This document shows, piece by piece, positions 1-6,395 of a DNA stretch of 9,595 bases. The notes beneath the pieces were generated by a model. It did not search any database, had not been told where the DNA came from, and worked only from the letters and a program-made list of their open reading frames with translations. Source of the stretch: Trebonia sp. (GTDB lineage Bacteria > Actinomycetota > Actinomycetes > Streptosporangiales > Streptosporangiaceae); contig JASHPP010000779.1 of NCBI GenBank assembly GCA_030038035.1, positions 1 to 9,595 of the forward strand. Direction: 5' to 3'. The translations under genes were made by a program, and so were the position numbers. Position 1 is the stretch's first letter. Every line of letters begins with the position of its first letter.

Positions 1-1817
1 GACCCGTTGTCGAGATCGGCCTTGTAGAGCACTGGGTTCAGGAAGCCGAGCGAGATTCCCGCCGCCTGGTCGGCGTCCGCGATCACGCCGGCCAGCAGCG
101 GTGAGGCGAGGCTCGTCCCGCCTTCCTTGAACTGGCTGTAGTAGGTGCCGTTCGGGAACGTCTGGGTCAGGCCGATCAGCATCCCGCTCTGGGGATCGGC
201 GTCCATCGAGATGTCCGGGAGGACCCGCGCGGGTACCGGCCCGAAGAGCGCCTCGTTGCGCAGCGCGAGGTCGGCAGGCACCACGGGGACCTGGTAGTAG
301 GGCTCCGTGTAGTAGTAGCTCGTCCCGCCGCCGTCGCCGTAGTCGTAGGCGAGGGAACTCGCCGCCGTGGTCGCCGAACCGCAGTTCGTCGTGCTGGGGG
401 TGCACAGGACCTGCTTGGCTGTCGACCAGCCGTATTCGGCGGCGCGCTGGTTGTCCTGGTTGATCTCGAGCGTGGTCCCGCCGACGGCGGTGACGAACGG
501 GCTGCTGGCCGGGTAGTTCGGAATGGCGAGCCCGAAGGAGGAGAAGTTGTCGCCGCTGTCGCCCGAGGAGAACAGGACGCTGACGCCCGTGGCGGCGGCG
601 AGCATGAACGTGTCGTCGTACGCGGTGTGAGTGGCGACGTCGTCGAAGACGTCACCGAGGGTGTCGTCCCACGAGTCGGTGACGACGGACGCGCCGCTCG
701 TGACCGCGGTGGTAAGCGCCGCGAGGAGGCTGGTGTCCTGGCAGTCCTGCGCCCCGACGAACAGGATGTCCGCGCCGGGGGCCATCGTGTGCACGGACTC
801 CACGTCAAGAGCCTGTTCGGGGTACCAGCCGCTGCCGTCGCACTCTGTCACGTCATCGACGGTCGGCGGGGTCACGTTGAAGAACTGCGAGGAGAGCAGC
901 GGATGGGAGGGATCGTTGAGCTTGAAGTACTCCTGAACGTCCGAGAGCAGCGTCGGCGAGTCGTACGCGTCCACGATCGCGACCGTCACGCCCGAGCCAT
1001 CGTCGCCAGCGGCCACCGGGCCAGCCACGTCATAGGCCCCGCGCAACTGGCTGGGGACGTAGCCGCAAACGGCATAGGGCAGCGGGCGCCAGTACGGCGT
1101 GTAGAGCGAGGCCGAGTCCGCGGTGTCGTACAGCTGGCCCCAGTACTGCGAACACACGGGGGGGTTGCGGTAGCCCGCGGGCGGCGGCGGCTCCTGCTTC
1201 GGCTTGGCCGCCGTCGCCGCCGTGCTGCGGGTGGCCAGTTCCGGCGTCGCGAGGTATTCGTTGACCCCGACCACCCCGGCCGTGACGCCGGCCAGCGACG
1301 CCGGGATTGACAGCGTGCCGTTAGCGAGCCGCACCGTTTCGCCGTTCACCTCGTAGTAGCCGAGCGTCACGCCGAACGCCTTCTCCACGAGGGCGGCCGA
1401 TCCCGAGGCGGGAATGTACAGCCGGTCCTTCGGCAGCGCGCCGACCGAGAACCCCTCGCCGCGCAGCCACGCCTTAGCCTTCGCGACCTCGGCCGCGGTC
1501 GGCGCGTAGCGGGCATTCCACCGCGCGTCGGTGAGGTAGTGGTGGAATTCAGCCGAGCCCGGGGTCGATACGTCCTTGACGAACGCCTGCAAGCCGGCGG
1601 CATCGCGCAGCGTCAGCAGCAGGTCGAAGCTGACCGCGGCGGTCGCCGGCACCTTTCCGGCTGGATGCGAGCGCTCGGCGGCGGGCGTCAGCGACCCGCG
1701 CAAGCTCGCGCGCGCCGCGGACGCGTGCGTCGCGGGCGATGGCCATGCGGCCGCCGCCGTGCACGATATCGCCAGCCCAACCGCCCCGGTTAGGGCCCAC
1801 AATCGGGCAATTCTCAT
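1..1817 (-). CDS. Secreted pro-sedolisin, S53-family serine-carboxyl peptidase (3' end beyond window)
   Basis: Reading the minus strand from the ATG at 1815-1817 gives 605 codons without a stop to the window edge, so the C-terminus is missing. Residues 1-34 look like a Sec signal peptide: MRIAR, a hydrophobic core (ALTGAVGLAI), then an Ala-rich stretch. Residues about 45-190 match the pro-kumamolisin activation domain (FHHYLTDARW at 91-100, followed by a YAPTAAEV segment). A Lys/Pro-rich linker at 205-219 precedes the S53 catalytic domain. The sedolisin triad is visible: Glu334 and Asp338 in PEQALD, oxyanion Asp420 in SSGDSGD, and nucleophile Ser569 in GGTSLASP. By family knowledge it is exported as a self-cleaving zymogen and acts on proteins at acid pH. 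Six cysteines (222, 251, 326, 359, 472, 479) could form disulfides. The C-terminal calcium site of the family lies outside the window. It is divergent from the dehydratase gene. The family call is secure; the substrate is unknown. Confidence 0.93.
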   Translation of the reverse strand, partial: MRIARLWALTGAVGLAISCTAAAAWPSPATHASAARASLRGSLTPAAERSHPAGKVPATAAVSFDLLLTLRDAAGLQAFVKDVSTPGSAEFHHYLTDARWNARYAPTAAEVAKAKAWLRGEGFSVGALPKDRLYIPASGSAALVEKAFGVTLGYYEVNGETVRLANGTLSIPASLAGVTAGVVGVNEYLATPELATRSTAATAAKPKQEPPPPAGYRNPPVCSQYWGQLYDTADSASLYTPYWRPLPYAVCGYVPSQLRGAYDVAGPVAAGDDGSGVTVAIVDAYDSPTLLSDVQEYFKLNDPSHPLLSSQFFNVTPPTVDDVTECDGSGWYPEQALDVESVHTMAPGADILFVGAQDCQDTSLLAALTTAVTSGASVVTDSWDDTLGDVFDDVATHTAYDDTFMLAAATGVSVLFSSGDSGDNFSSFGLAIPNYPASSPFVTAVGGTTLEINQDNQRAAEYGWSTAKQVLCTPSTTNCGSATTAASSLAYDYGDGGGTSYYYTEPYYQVPVVPADLALRNEALFGPVPARVLPDISMDADPQSGMLIGLTQTFPNGTYYSQFKEGGTSLASPLLAGVIADADQAAGISLGFLNPVLYKADLDNG

Positions 1818-1823
1818 CACGTG

Positions 1824-1830
1824 CCTCCTT
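1824..1830 (-). promoter_or_regulatory. Ribosome binding site of the sedolisin gene
   Basis: On the minus strand AAGGAGG lies 6 bases before the ATG at 1817, a near-perfect Shine-Dalgarno match at ideal spacing. It supports this ATG over the in-frame GTG immediately before it (1818-1820), which would be only 3 bases from the motif. Confidence 0.8.
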
Positions 1831-1854
1831 GAAGAGACATTGCGCGGGATGAAC

Positions 1855-1874
1855 GTCCGCCTTTTCCGGCGGGT
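1855..1874 (-). other. Small inverted repeat in the predicted sedolisin leader
   Basis: CCGCC (1857-1861) and GGCGG (1868-1872) flank a 6-base loop, and two G-U pairs could lengthen the stem to 7. It falls inside the predicted 5' leader, about 37 bases upstream of the start codon. No U-tract follows, so it does not look like an intrinsic terminator. In GC-rich DNA a 5-base stem may be chance. Confidence 0.25.
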
Positions 1875-1883
1875 ATGTTTCGG

Positions 1884-1912
1884 ACCTTAGCGACGCCCAT
1901 CGCCGAAAACAA
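1884..1912 (-). promoter_or_regulatory. Candidate sigma-70-type promoter for the sedolisin gene
   Basis: On the minus strand a -35-like TTGTTT (1907-1912) and a -10-like TAAGGT (1884-1889, fitting TAnnnT) are separated by exactly 17 bases. Transcription would start near 1877, giving a leader of about 60 bases that holds the small inverted repeat at 1855-1874 and the ribosome binding site. This is a motif match only. Confidence 0.45.
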
Positions 1913-2096
1913 TGCTCCATTCCTCTAACGCGAGGCTCCGTCTTCACCGAGACATGGCAGGCGGAATGAAAATTCTCCGGACCTCAAATGTCGCGTAAAT
2001 CCGTCGCGGTGTGCGGACCGTTACGATCACGTGCCTGAGCGCACCCGCCCGCGACAGTCTTGGGCCGGCGTATTCCCCTGGACCCGGTCGCTGTAC

Positions 2097-2102
2097 TACA
2101 TA
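2097..2102 (+). promoter_or_regulatory. Weak candidate -10 element before the dehydratase start
   Basis: TACATA lies 7 bases before the ATG at 2110, inside the AT-rich patch 2094-2124. If used, transcription would begin at or next to the start codon, producing a leaderless message. That would agree with the absence of a Shine-Dalgarno motif upstream of this ATG. No convincing -35 is seen at 16-18 bases, so this is tentative. Confidence 0.25.
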
Positions 2103-2109
2103 TAGAGAT

Positions 2110-3834
2110 ATGACAATAAACGCTGCTAGGAGAAGCTCGGCGTGGTTCGCGGCGACAGGGCGGGCCGGGATGAACCACCGGTCGTGGATGCGTAGCCAGG
2201 GCTTCACTCCCGAGGTGTTCGATGGACGCCCGGTAATCGGGATCGCCACCACGTGGTCGGAGCTGGCGCCGTGCAACGCGCACCTGCACCGGGTCGCCGA
2301 ATCCGTCAAGCGCGGCGTCTGGCAGTCGGGCGGCTTCCCGCTGGAGTTCCCTGCGATGGCGCTGGGCGAGACGCTGCTGCGGCCGAGCGCCATGCTCTAC
2401 AGGAACCTGCTCGCGATGGAGGCCGAGGAGCTGTTCCGCGCGAACCCGCTGGACGGGGTGGTGCTGCTGTCCGGCTGCGACAAGACCACGCCCGGCCTGC
2501 TCATGGCGGCCGCGAGCGTCGACCTGCCGGCCATCATGGTCACCGGCGGTCCGATGCTCAACGGCAAATACCAGGGCACCGACGTCGGCTCGGGCACCGC
2601 GGTGTGGCGATTCGAGGAGGCGATGCTGACCGGCCGGATGACCGCGCAGGAGTGCGCGTTCGCCGAGGGGTGCATGGCCCGCTCCAACGGCCACTGCATG
2701 ACGATGGGGACGGCGTCCACGATGGCGTCGATGGCGGAGGCGCTGGGCATGCAGCTGCCGTATTCCGCCACCTGGCCCGCGGTGGACTCGCGCCGGTACG
2801 AGACCGCGCAGCGGGCCGGCCAGGTGGCCGTGGACCTTGTCGAGAGCGACCTGCGCCCGTCGGCGATCATGACCCGCGAGGCGTTCGAGAACGCGATCCG
2901 GGTGAACGCGGCGATCGGCGGCTCGACCAACGCCGTGGTCCACCTGCTCGCGATCGCGGGCCGGCTCGGTGTCCGGCTGTCTCTCGACGACTTCGACGAG
3001 CTCGCCCAGGACGTGCCCACGCTGGTGAACCTGCAGCCCAACGGGAAGTACCTGATGGAAGACTTCTGCTACGCGGGCGGGCTGCCCGCGGTGATGCGCG
3101 AGCTCGGCGGGCTGCTGCACGGCAGCGCGGTCACCGTCACCGGGCGCACGGTCGCGGAGAACGTCGCCGCCGCGCCGTGCTGGAACCGCGACGTCATCCA
3201 CCCGCTGGACGCCCCCTTCCAGGCGGCCGGCACGGGTACCGCCGTGCTGCGCGGGAACCTCGCGCCGGACGGCGCGGTCATCAAGCAGTCCGCGGCCGCG
3301 GCGCACCTGATGAAGCACCGCGGGCGCGCGCTCGTGTTCGACTCCCCCGAGGCCTACTACGCGGTCGTCGCCGACCCCGGCCTCGACGCCGACGAGGACA
3401 CGGTGCTCGTGATCAGGTACTGCGGCCCGAAGGGCTACCCCGGCATGCCGGAGGTCGCCAACGTGCCGCTGCCCGCCAAGCTGCTGCAGCGCGGCGTCCG
3501 GGACATGGTACGGATCTGCGACGGCCGGATGTCCGGCACCGCGTACGGCACGGTCGTGCTGCATGTCGCGCCCGAGGCAGCGGCCGGCGGGCCGCTGGCC
3601 CTGGTCCGCACCGGCGACTGGATCATCCTGGACGTCCCGTCCCGCACGCTGACCCTCGAGATCACCGACGGCGAACTGGACCGCCGGCGTGCCGAGTGGG
3701 CCCCGCCGCCGCCACCCGCGAGCCGCGGCTGGACCAGGCTCTACACCGAGCACGTCCGGCAGGCGGACAGCGGCGCCGACCTGGACTTCCTCGTCGGCGC
3801 CAGCGGGCACGAGGTGCCCCGCGAGTCACACTGA
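2110..3834 (+). CDS. IlvD/Edd-family sugar-acid dehydratase, L-arabinonate dehydratase-like
   Basis: The 574-residue protein belongs to the Fe-S and Mg-dependent dehydratases that turn an aldonate into a 2-keto-3-deoxy sugar acid. Three likely cluster cysteines are visible: Cys55 (APCN), Cys123 in GCDKTTP, and Cys196 in NGHCMTMGTASTM. GCDKTTP is the sugar-acid-dehydratase form; true dihydroxy-acid dehydratases normally have GCDKxMPG. Ser475 in RMSGTAYGT matches the catalytic serine of characterised arabinonate dehydratase. The conserved tail GADLDFL and terminal SH are present, and the length agrees with that family (about 580). The ATG at 2110 was chosen because the residues after it (RRSSAWF, then HRSWMRSQGF, FDGRPVIGI) align with the family N-terminus; upstream GTG 2011 would add 33 unlike residues. 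There is no Shine-Dalgarno motif. A Pro5 run sits at about 535-540. The likely partner gene is the downstream dehydrogenase, 100 bases away. The exact substrate (L-arabinonate, D-xylonate, D-fuconate or another) cannot be told. Confidence 0.92.
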   Translation: MTINAARRSSAWFAATGRAGMNHRSWMRSQGFTPEVFDGRPVIGIATTWSELAPCNAHLHRVAESVKRGVWQSGGFPLEFPAMALGETLLRPSAMLYRNLLAMEAEELFRANPLDGVVLLSGCDKTTPGLLMAAASVDLPAIMVTGGPMLNGKYQGTDVGSGTAVWRFEEAMLTGRMTAQECAFAEGCMARSNGHCMTMGTASTMASMAEALGMQLPYSATWPAVDSRRYETAQRAGQVAVDLVESDLRPSAIMTREAFENAIRVNAAIGGSTNAVVHLLAIAGRLGVRLSLDDFDELAQDVPTLVNLQPNGKYLMEDFCYAGGLPAVMRELGGLLHGSAVTVTGRTVAENVAAAPCWNRDVIHPLDAPFQAAGTGTAVLRGNLAPDGAVIKQSAAAAHLMKHRGRALVFDSPEAYYAVVADPGLDADEDTVLVIRYCGPKGYPGMPEVANVPLPAKLLQRGVRDMVRICDGRMSGTAYGTVVLHVAPEAAAGGPLALVRTGDWIILDVPSRTLTLEITDGELDRRRAEWAPPPPPASRGWTRLYTEHVRQADSGADLDFLVGASGHEVPRESH

Positions 3835-3842
3835 CGCGGTAA

Positions 3843-3907
3843 GGGGTGGGGGCGCGCGGAGCCCCCCGTCCGGGGGGTCGCAGGGGGGTCCAGGGGGGTC
3901 GTCCCCC
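3843..3907 (+). repeat. G-tract element: three spaced G6 runs flanked by C runs
   Basis: In the 100-base gap between the dehydratase and the SDR gene lie G4 (3843-3846), G5 (3848-3852), C6 (3862-3867), then G6 at 3872-3877, 3883-3888 and 3893-3898 separated by TCGCA and TCCA, then C5 (3903-3907). The last three are near-tandem 10-11 base units (CAGGGGGGTC twice exactly). C6 can pair with the first G6 around a GTCC loop, and the last G6 with C5 around TCGT, so alternative hairpins or a G-quadruplex are possible on the coding strand. No T-run follows. Its role (attenuator, terminator or processing site) is unknown. Confidence 0.7.
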
Positions 3908-3934
3908 GGACGAACAGCGTGCCACGATGAGCGG

Positions 3935-4912
3935 GTGCGCATTCTCGTTCTCGGCGGCACCCGGTTCCTCGGCCGCGCCTTCGTCGACGCCGCGCTCGGC
4001 CGCGGCGATACCGTCACCCTGTTCAACCGCGGCAAGACCAACCCCGGTCTCTACCCGGGGGTGGAGACCGTCGCCGGCGACCGGACCGTGGACCTGTCCG
4101 CCCTCGATGGCAGGGAATGGGACACGGTCGTCGACGTGGCCGCCTACGAGCCTGAGGTGGTCCGGCGGTCGGCGCGGGCGCTGGCGCGGCGGACAGGGCA
4201 GTACGTGTTTGTCTCCACCGTGTCGGTGTACGCGGACCAGAGCACGCGCGAGGGTCAGCTGGAAGACGCCGGGCTGCTTGAGCTGCGCGACGGGATCGAG
4301 GACTTCGGCGAACTGTACGGCGCGCGCAAGGCGGCGGCCGAGCGGGTCGTCCGGGACGTCTACGGCGACCGGGCGCTCATCGCCCGGCCCGGGCTCATCG
4401 TCGGCCCGCACGACCCGACCGACCGGTTCCCCTACTGGCCGCGCCGTATCGCGCGCGGCGGCCGCGTGCTCGCGCCCGGCGACCAGGCCGACCTGGTGCA
4501 GTTCATCGACGTGCGCGACCTGGCGTCGTGGCTCGCCGACGCCTGCCACCACGGGCGCCACGGGGTGTTCAACGTGACGGGAACCCCGGAACCGTTCGGG
4601 ATAATGCTTGGCCTTTGCAAGACGGCGACCTACAGTGACGCGGAGCTGACCTGGATTCCCTCCGGCCGGCTGCTCGCGGCCGGCGTCGAGCCCTGGATGG
4701 GCATTCCGCTGTGGGTCGGCGAGTCCGGCTCGGACGGGGTCAACAACGTGGACAGCTCCCGGGCCGTCGCCGCGGGCCTGGCCTGCCGCCCGGTGGCCGA
4801 CACGATCCGCGACACGCTCGCCTGGGATCGGGCACGGGGCGGCCCCGCTCCCGGAGACGAGGGCCTGTCCGCCGCCGAGGAGGAGCGGCTGCTGCGCGAA
4901 CTCGCCCGGTAG
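3935..4912 (+). CDS. Atypical short-chain dehydrogenase / NAD-dependent epimerase-family protein
   Basis: The 325-residue cytosolic protein begins with a Rossmann nucleotide-binding motif, GGTRFLG at residues 7-13, after beta strand RILVL. An acidic/basic switch region (LFNRG, 29-33), DVAAYEP at 67-73, FVSTVSVY at 92-99 and the catalytic pair Tyr128/Lys132 (YGARK) follow; RPGLIVGP at 151-158 and a DPTDRF segment are typical of this epimerase/CSP41-like branch. The reaction is therefore NAD(P)-linked oxidation, reduction or epimerisation of a sugar or nucleotide-sugar; the substrate is not recognisable. The GTG at 3935 was chosen because it puts the Rossmann strand at residue 2; the ribosome binding site is weak (GATGAG). 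The ATG at 3927 is out of frame. It follows the dehydratase on the same strand after the G-tract element, so co-transcription is plausible. Its stop lies 9 bases from the convergent Zwf-like stop. Confidence 0.88.
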   Translation: MRILVLGGTRFLGRAFVDAALGRGDTVTLFNRGKTNPGLYPGVETVAGDRTVDLSALDGREWDTVVDVAAYEPEVVRRSARALARRTGQYVFVSTVSVYADQSTREGQLEDAGLLELRDGIEDFGELYGARKAAAERVVRDVYGDRALIARPGLIVGPHDPTDRFPYWPRRIARGGRVLAPGDQADLVQFIDVRDLASWLADACHHGRHGVFNVTGTPEPFGIMLGLCKTATYSDAELTWIPSGRLLAAGVEPWMGIPLWVGESGSDGVNNVDSSRAVAAGLACRPVADTIRDTLAWDRARGGPAPGDEGLSAAEEERLLRELAR

Positions 4913-4921
4913 GAGCCGCGG

Positions 4922-6298
4922 CTACGCGGCCGGATCGTGCCAGGGAACGCCGTCGGGAAGCAGGCTGTCCGCCTCCTTGGGTCCCCAGCTGTTCCTCGGG
5001 TAGGGGTGGACCGGCACGGTGTCGCCGAGCACCGGATCGACGACCCGCCACGCGGCCTCCACCGTGTCCTGCCGGGCGAACAGCCACCGCTCGCCTGACA
5101 GCGCGGCGCCGATCAGGCGGTCATAGGGTCGCAGCATGTCGAATCCCGGATAGTCGGTGAACAGCAGGTCCTCCTGCTGCGGCGCCCAGCCGGCGCCTGG
5201 CTTCTTGCCGATCATCCCGATGCTGACCCTGGCTTGCGGCCAGATCCGGAACCGCAGCCAGTTGCCGACCGAGGATGGCTCAAGGCCGAACACATCGTGC
5301 GGCGGGCGGTGGAACCTGATCTCGATCTCGGTCGCGGTGACGGGCATGCACTTGCCGGCCCGGATCAGGATGGGCACGCCCGCCCAGCGCCAGGAGTCGG
5401 CGTGCAGGCGCACCGCCACGTAGGTCTCGGTGGTGGAGCCGGGGGCCACCCCCTCGACGTCCAGATACCCGTCGTACTGCCCGCGCACCGCGTCCTCTGG
5501 CGTCAGCGGCTGAAGAGCCGCGATGAGCTGGGACTTCGAGTCCCGCCAGGATGCCAGGCCCCGGCCGTCCGGCGGGTCGGCCAGCAGCGAGGCCACGATC
5601 TGCAGCATGTGGTTCTGGATCACGTCCCTGATCGCGCCGGTCTTTTCGTAAAACCATCCATAGCCGGCCACGTCGGACGTCTCGGCCATCGTGATCTGGA
5701 TGCTGTGCACGTGATCGCGGTCAAGCACCGGCTCTATGAGAGAGTTGGCGAACCGGACGAACAGCACGTTCTCCACCGGTTCGAGCCCGAGCCAGTTGTC
5801 GACACGATAAATCTGGTCCTCGGTGAAATAGCTGTGCAGCGTCGCGCTGAGCAGCCGGGCGCTGTCCAGATCGGTGCCGAATGGCCTCTCGACCATGACC
5901 CGCGCGTCCTTCGCCATGCCCGCCGCGGAGATTCCCCGCGCGACGCGGCCGAGCAGCGCCGGCGGCACCTCCAGGTAGAACAGGGCCTGGCCCCCGGCCA
6001 GCTCCCGCGCCAGCGCCGCGTAGGTCGCCTCGTCGGTGAGATCTCCGTCGACGTACCGCAGCAGCCCGAGCATCGCGGACGAGGCTGGGGTCCCCGGGTA
6101 GATGTTGTTGCGCCGCAGCGAGTCCTCCGCGAAGCTGCGGAACTCCGCAAGGTCCCAGCCGCTATGGGCGACGCCGATCACCGGGACGTTCAGCGCGCCG
6201 CGCTCGACCAGCCCGACCAGCGCCGGGAAGGTCTCGTGCTTGGCGAGGTCGCCGGTCGCCCCGAAGATGACCAGGGCGTCCGCCGTGTCGGTTGCCAT
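4922..6298 (-). CDS. Glucose-6-phosphate-dehydrogenase-like protein with altered substrate site
   Basis: The 458-residue protein has the G6PD fold motifs: GATGDLA (13-19), a VERPFG version of EKPFG (136-141), RVDNWLG where G6PDs have RIDHYLG (165-171), QNHMLQ (228-233), RWAGVPI (304-310) and a typical end (PYDRLIGAAL, then AAWRVVDPVL). Catalytic Asp167 and His230 (Leuconostoc Asp177, His240) and Lys316 (Lys343) are kept. Residues that bind the sugar phosphate are not: His178 is Asn168 and Lys182 is Leu172; Lys21 is Glu22 and Lys148 is Arg138. The NADP-binding Arg46 position is His45. From memory, the length and the GQY...GVA...TETYVA segment resemble the short mycobacterial Zwf1 (Rv1121) rather than the 510-residue Zwf2. 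It may therefore oxidise another sugar, prefer NAD, or be inactive. The ATG at 6298 has a GAGGAGGG ribosome binding site; residues further upstream do not look coding. It lies 97 bases after cydC on the same strand; that gap holds no clear promoter or terminator. A symbol zwf would overstate what is known. Confidence 0.87.
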   Translation of the reverse strand: MATDTADALVIFGATGDLAKHETFPALVGLVERGALNVPVIGVAHSGWDLAEFRSFAEDSLRRNNIYPGTPASSAMLGLLRYVDGDLTDEATYAALARELAGGQALFYLEVPPALLGRVARGISAAGMAKDARVMVERPFGTDLDSARLLSATLHSYFTEDQIYRVDNWLGLEPVENVLFVRFANSLIEPVLDRDHVHSIQITMAETSDVAGYGWFYEKTGAIRDVIQNHMLQIVASLLADPPDGRGLASWRDSKSQLIAALQPLTPEDAVRGQYDGYLDVEGVAPGSTTETYVAVRLHADSWRWAGVPILIRAGKCMPVTATEIEIRFHRPPHDVFGLEPSSVGNWLRFRIWPQARVSIGMIGKKPGAGWAPQQEDLLFTDYPGFDMLRPYDRLIGAALSGERWLFARQDTVEAAWRVVDPVLGDTVPVHPYPRNSWGPKEADSLLPDGVPWHDPAA

Positions 6299-6304
6299 TG
6301 CCTG

Positions 6305-6312
6305 CCCTCCTC
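6305..6312 (-). promoter_or_regulatory. Ribosome binding site of the Zwf-like gene
   Basis: On the minus strand GAGGAGGG lies 6 bases before the ATG at 6298. It decides this start, since the open frame continues upstream to 6463, into the 3' part of cydC. Confidence 0.75.
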
Positions 6313-6395
6313 GCGCCTTTCTCCCCGCGCCCATCTGACCGTGCCCGGCGCTGCCTGGCTCCACCCGCCGGGGGTGATGCGGGGACGGGCCGCGG

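Larger units (their letters stand above)
1818..2109. other. Divergent intergenic region between sedolisin and dehydratase genes
   Basis: This 292-base stretch holds no credible gene. It is visibly less GC-rich than its neighbours, particularly at 1900-2000 and 2090-2110, as expected of a promoter region. It contains the candidate promoter and leader hairpin of the sedolisin gene, a weak -10 candidate for the dehydratase, and an exact 11-base direct repeat (ATCACGTGCCT at 1816-1826 and 2026-2036) whose core CACGTG is palindromic. An open frame runs from a GTG at 2011 into the dehydratase, but its residues do not resemble the family's N-terminus. Confidence 0.6.

Noticed and set aside
1758..1817. 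Lipoprotein signal in the sedolisin (Cys19 after LAIS)
   Set aside because: The residues before the Cys do not fit a lipobox (Ala rather than Leu/Val/Ile at -3), and the Ala-rich stretch that follows suits ordinary Sec signal peptidase cleavage.
2011..2109. GTG 2011 as the dehydratase start, adding 33 residues
   Set aside because: The added residues do not resemble the family N-terminus, they would cross the AT-rich promoter-like patch, and no ribosome binding site precedes the GTG. The protein from 2110 already has family length.
1984..3810. 608-codon open frame on the minus strand opposite the dehydratase
   Set aside because: Its residues are Arg/Gly/His/Val-rich without domains, as expected of the antisense frame of a GC-rich gene. 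The plus-strand frame carries all IlvD/Edd motifs.
2110..3834. Assignment as ilvD (dihydroxy-acid dehydratase of branched-chain amino acid synthesis)
   Set aside because: The motif after the second cluster cysteine is KTTP and the C-terminus has GADLDFL, both features of sugar-acid dehydratases; no other branched-chain amino acid gene is nearby.
4914..4923. Palindrome AGCCGCGGCT as a bidirectional terminator
   Set aside because: With a minimal loop only 3 base pairs remain and no T-run lies on either side.
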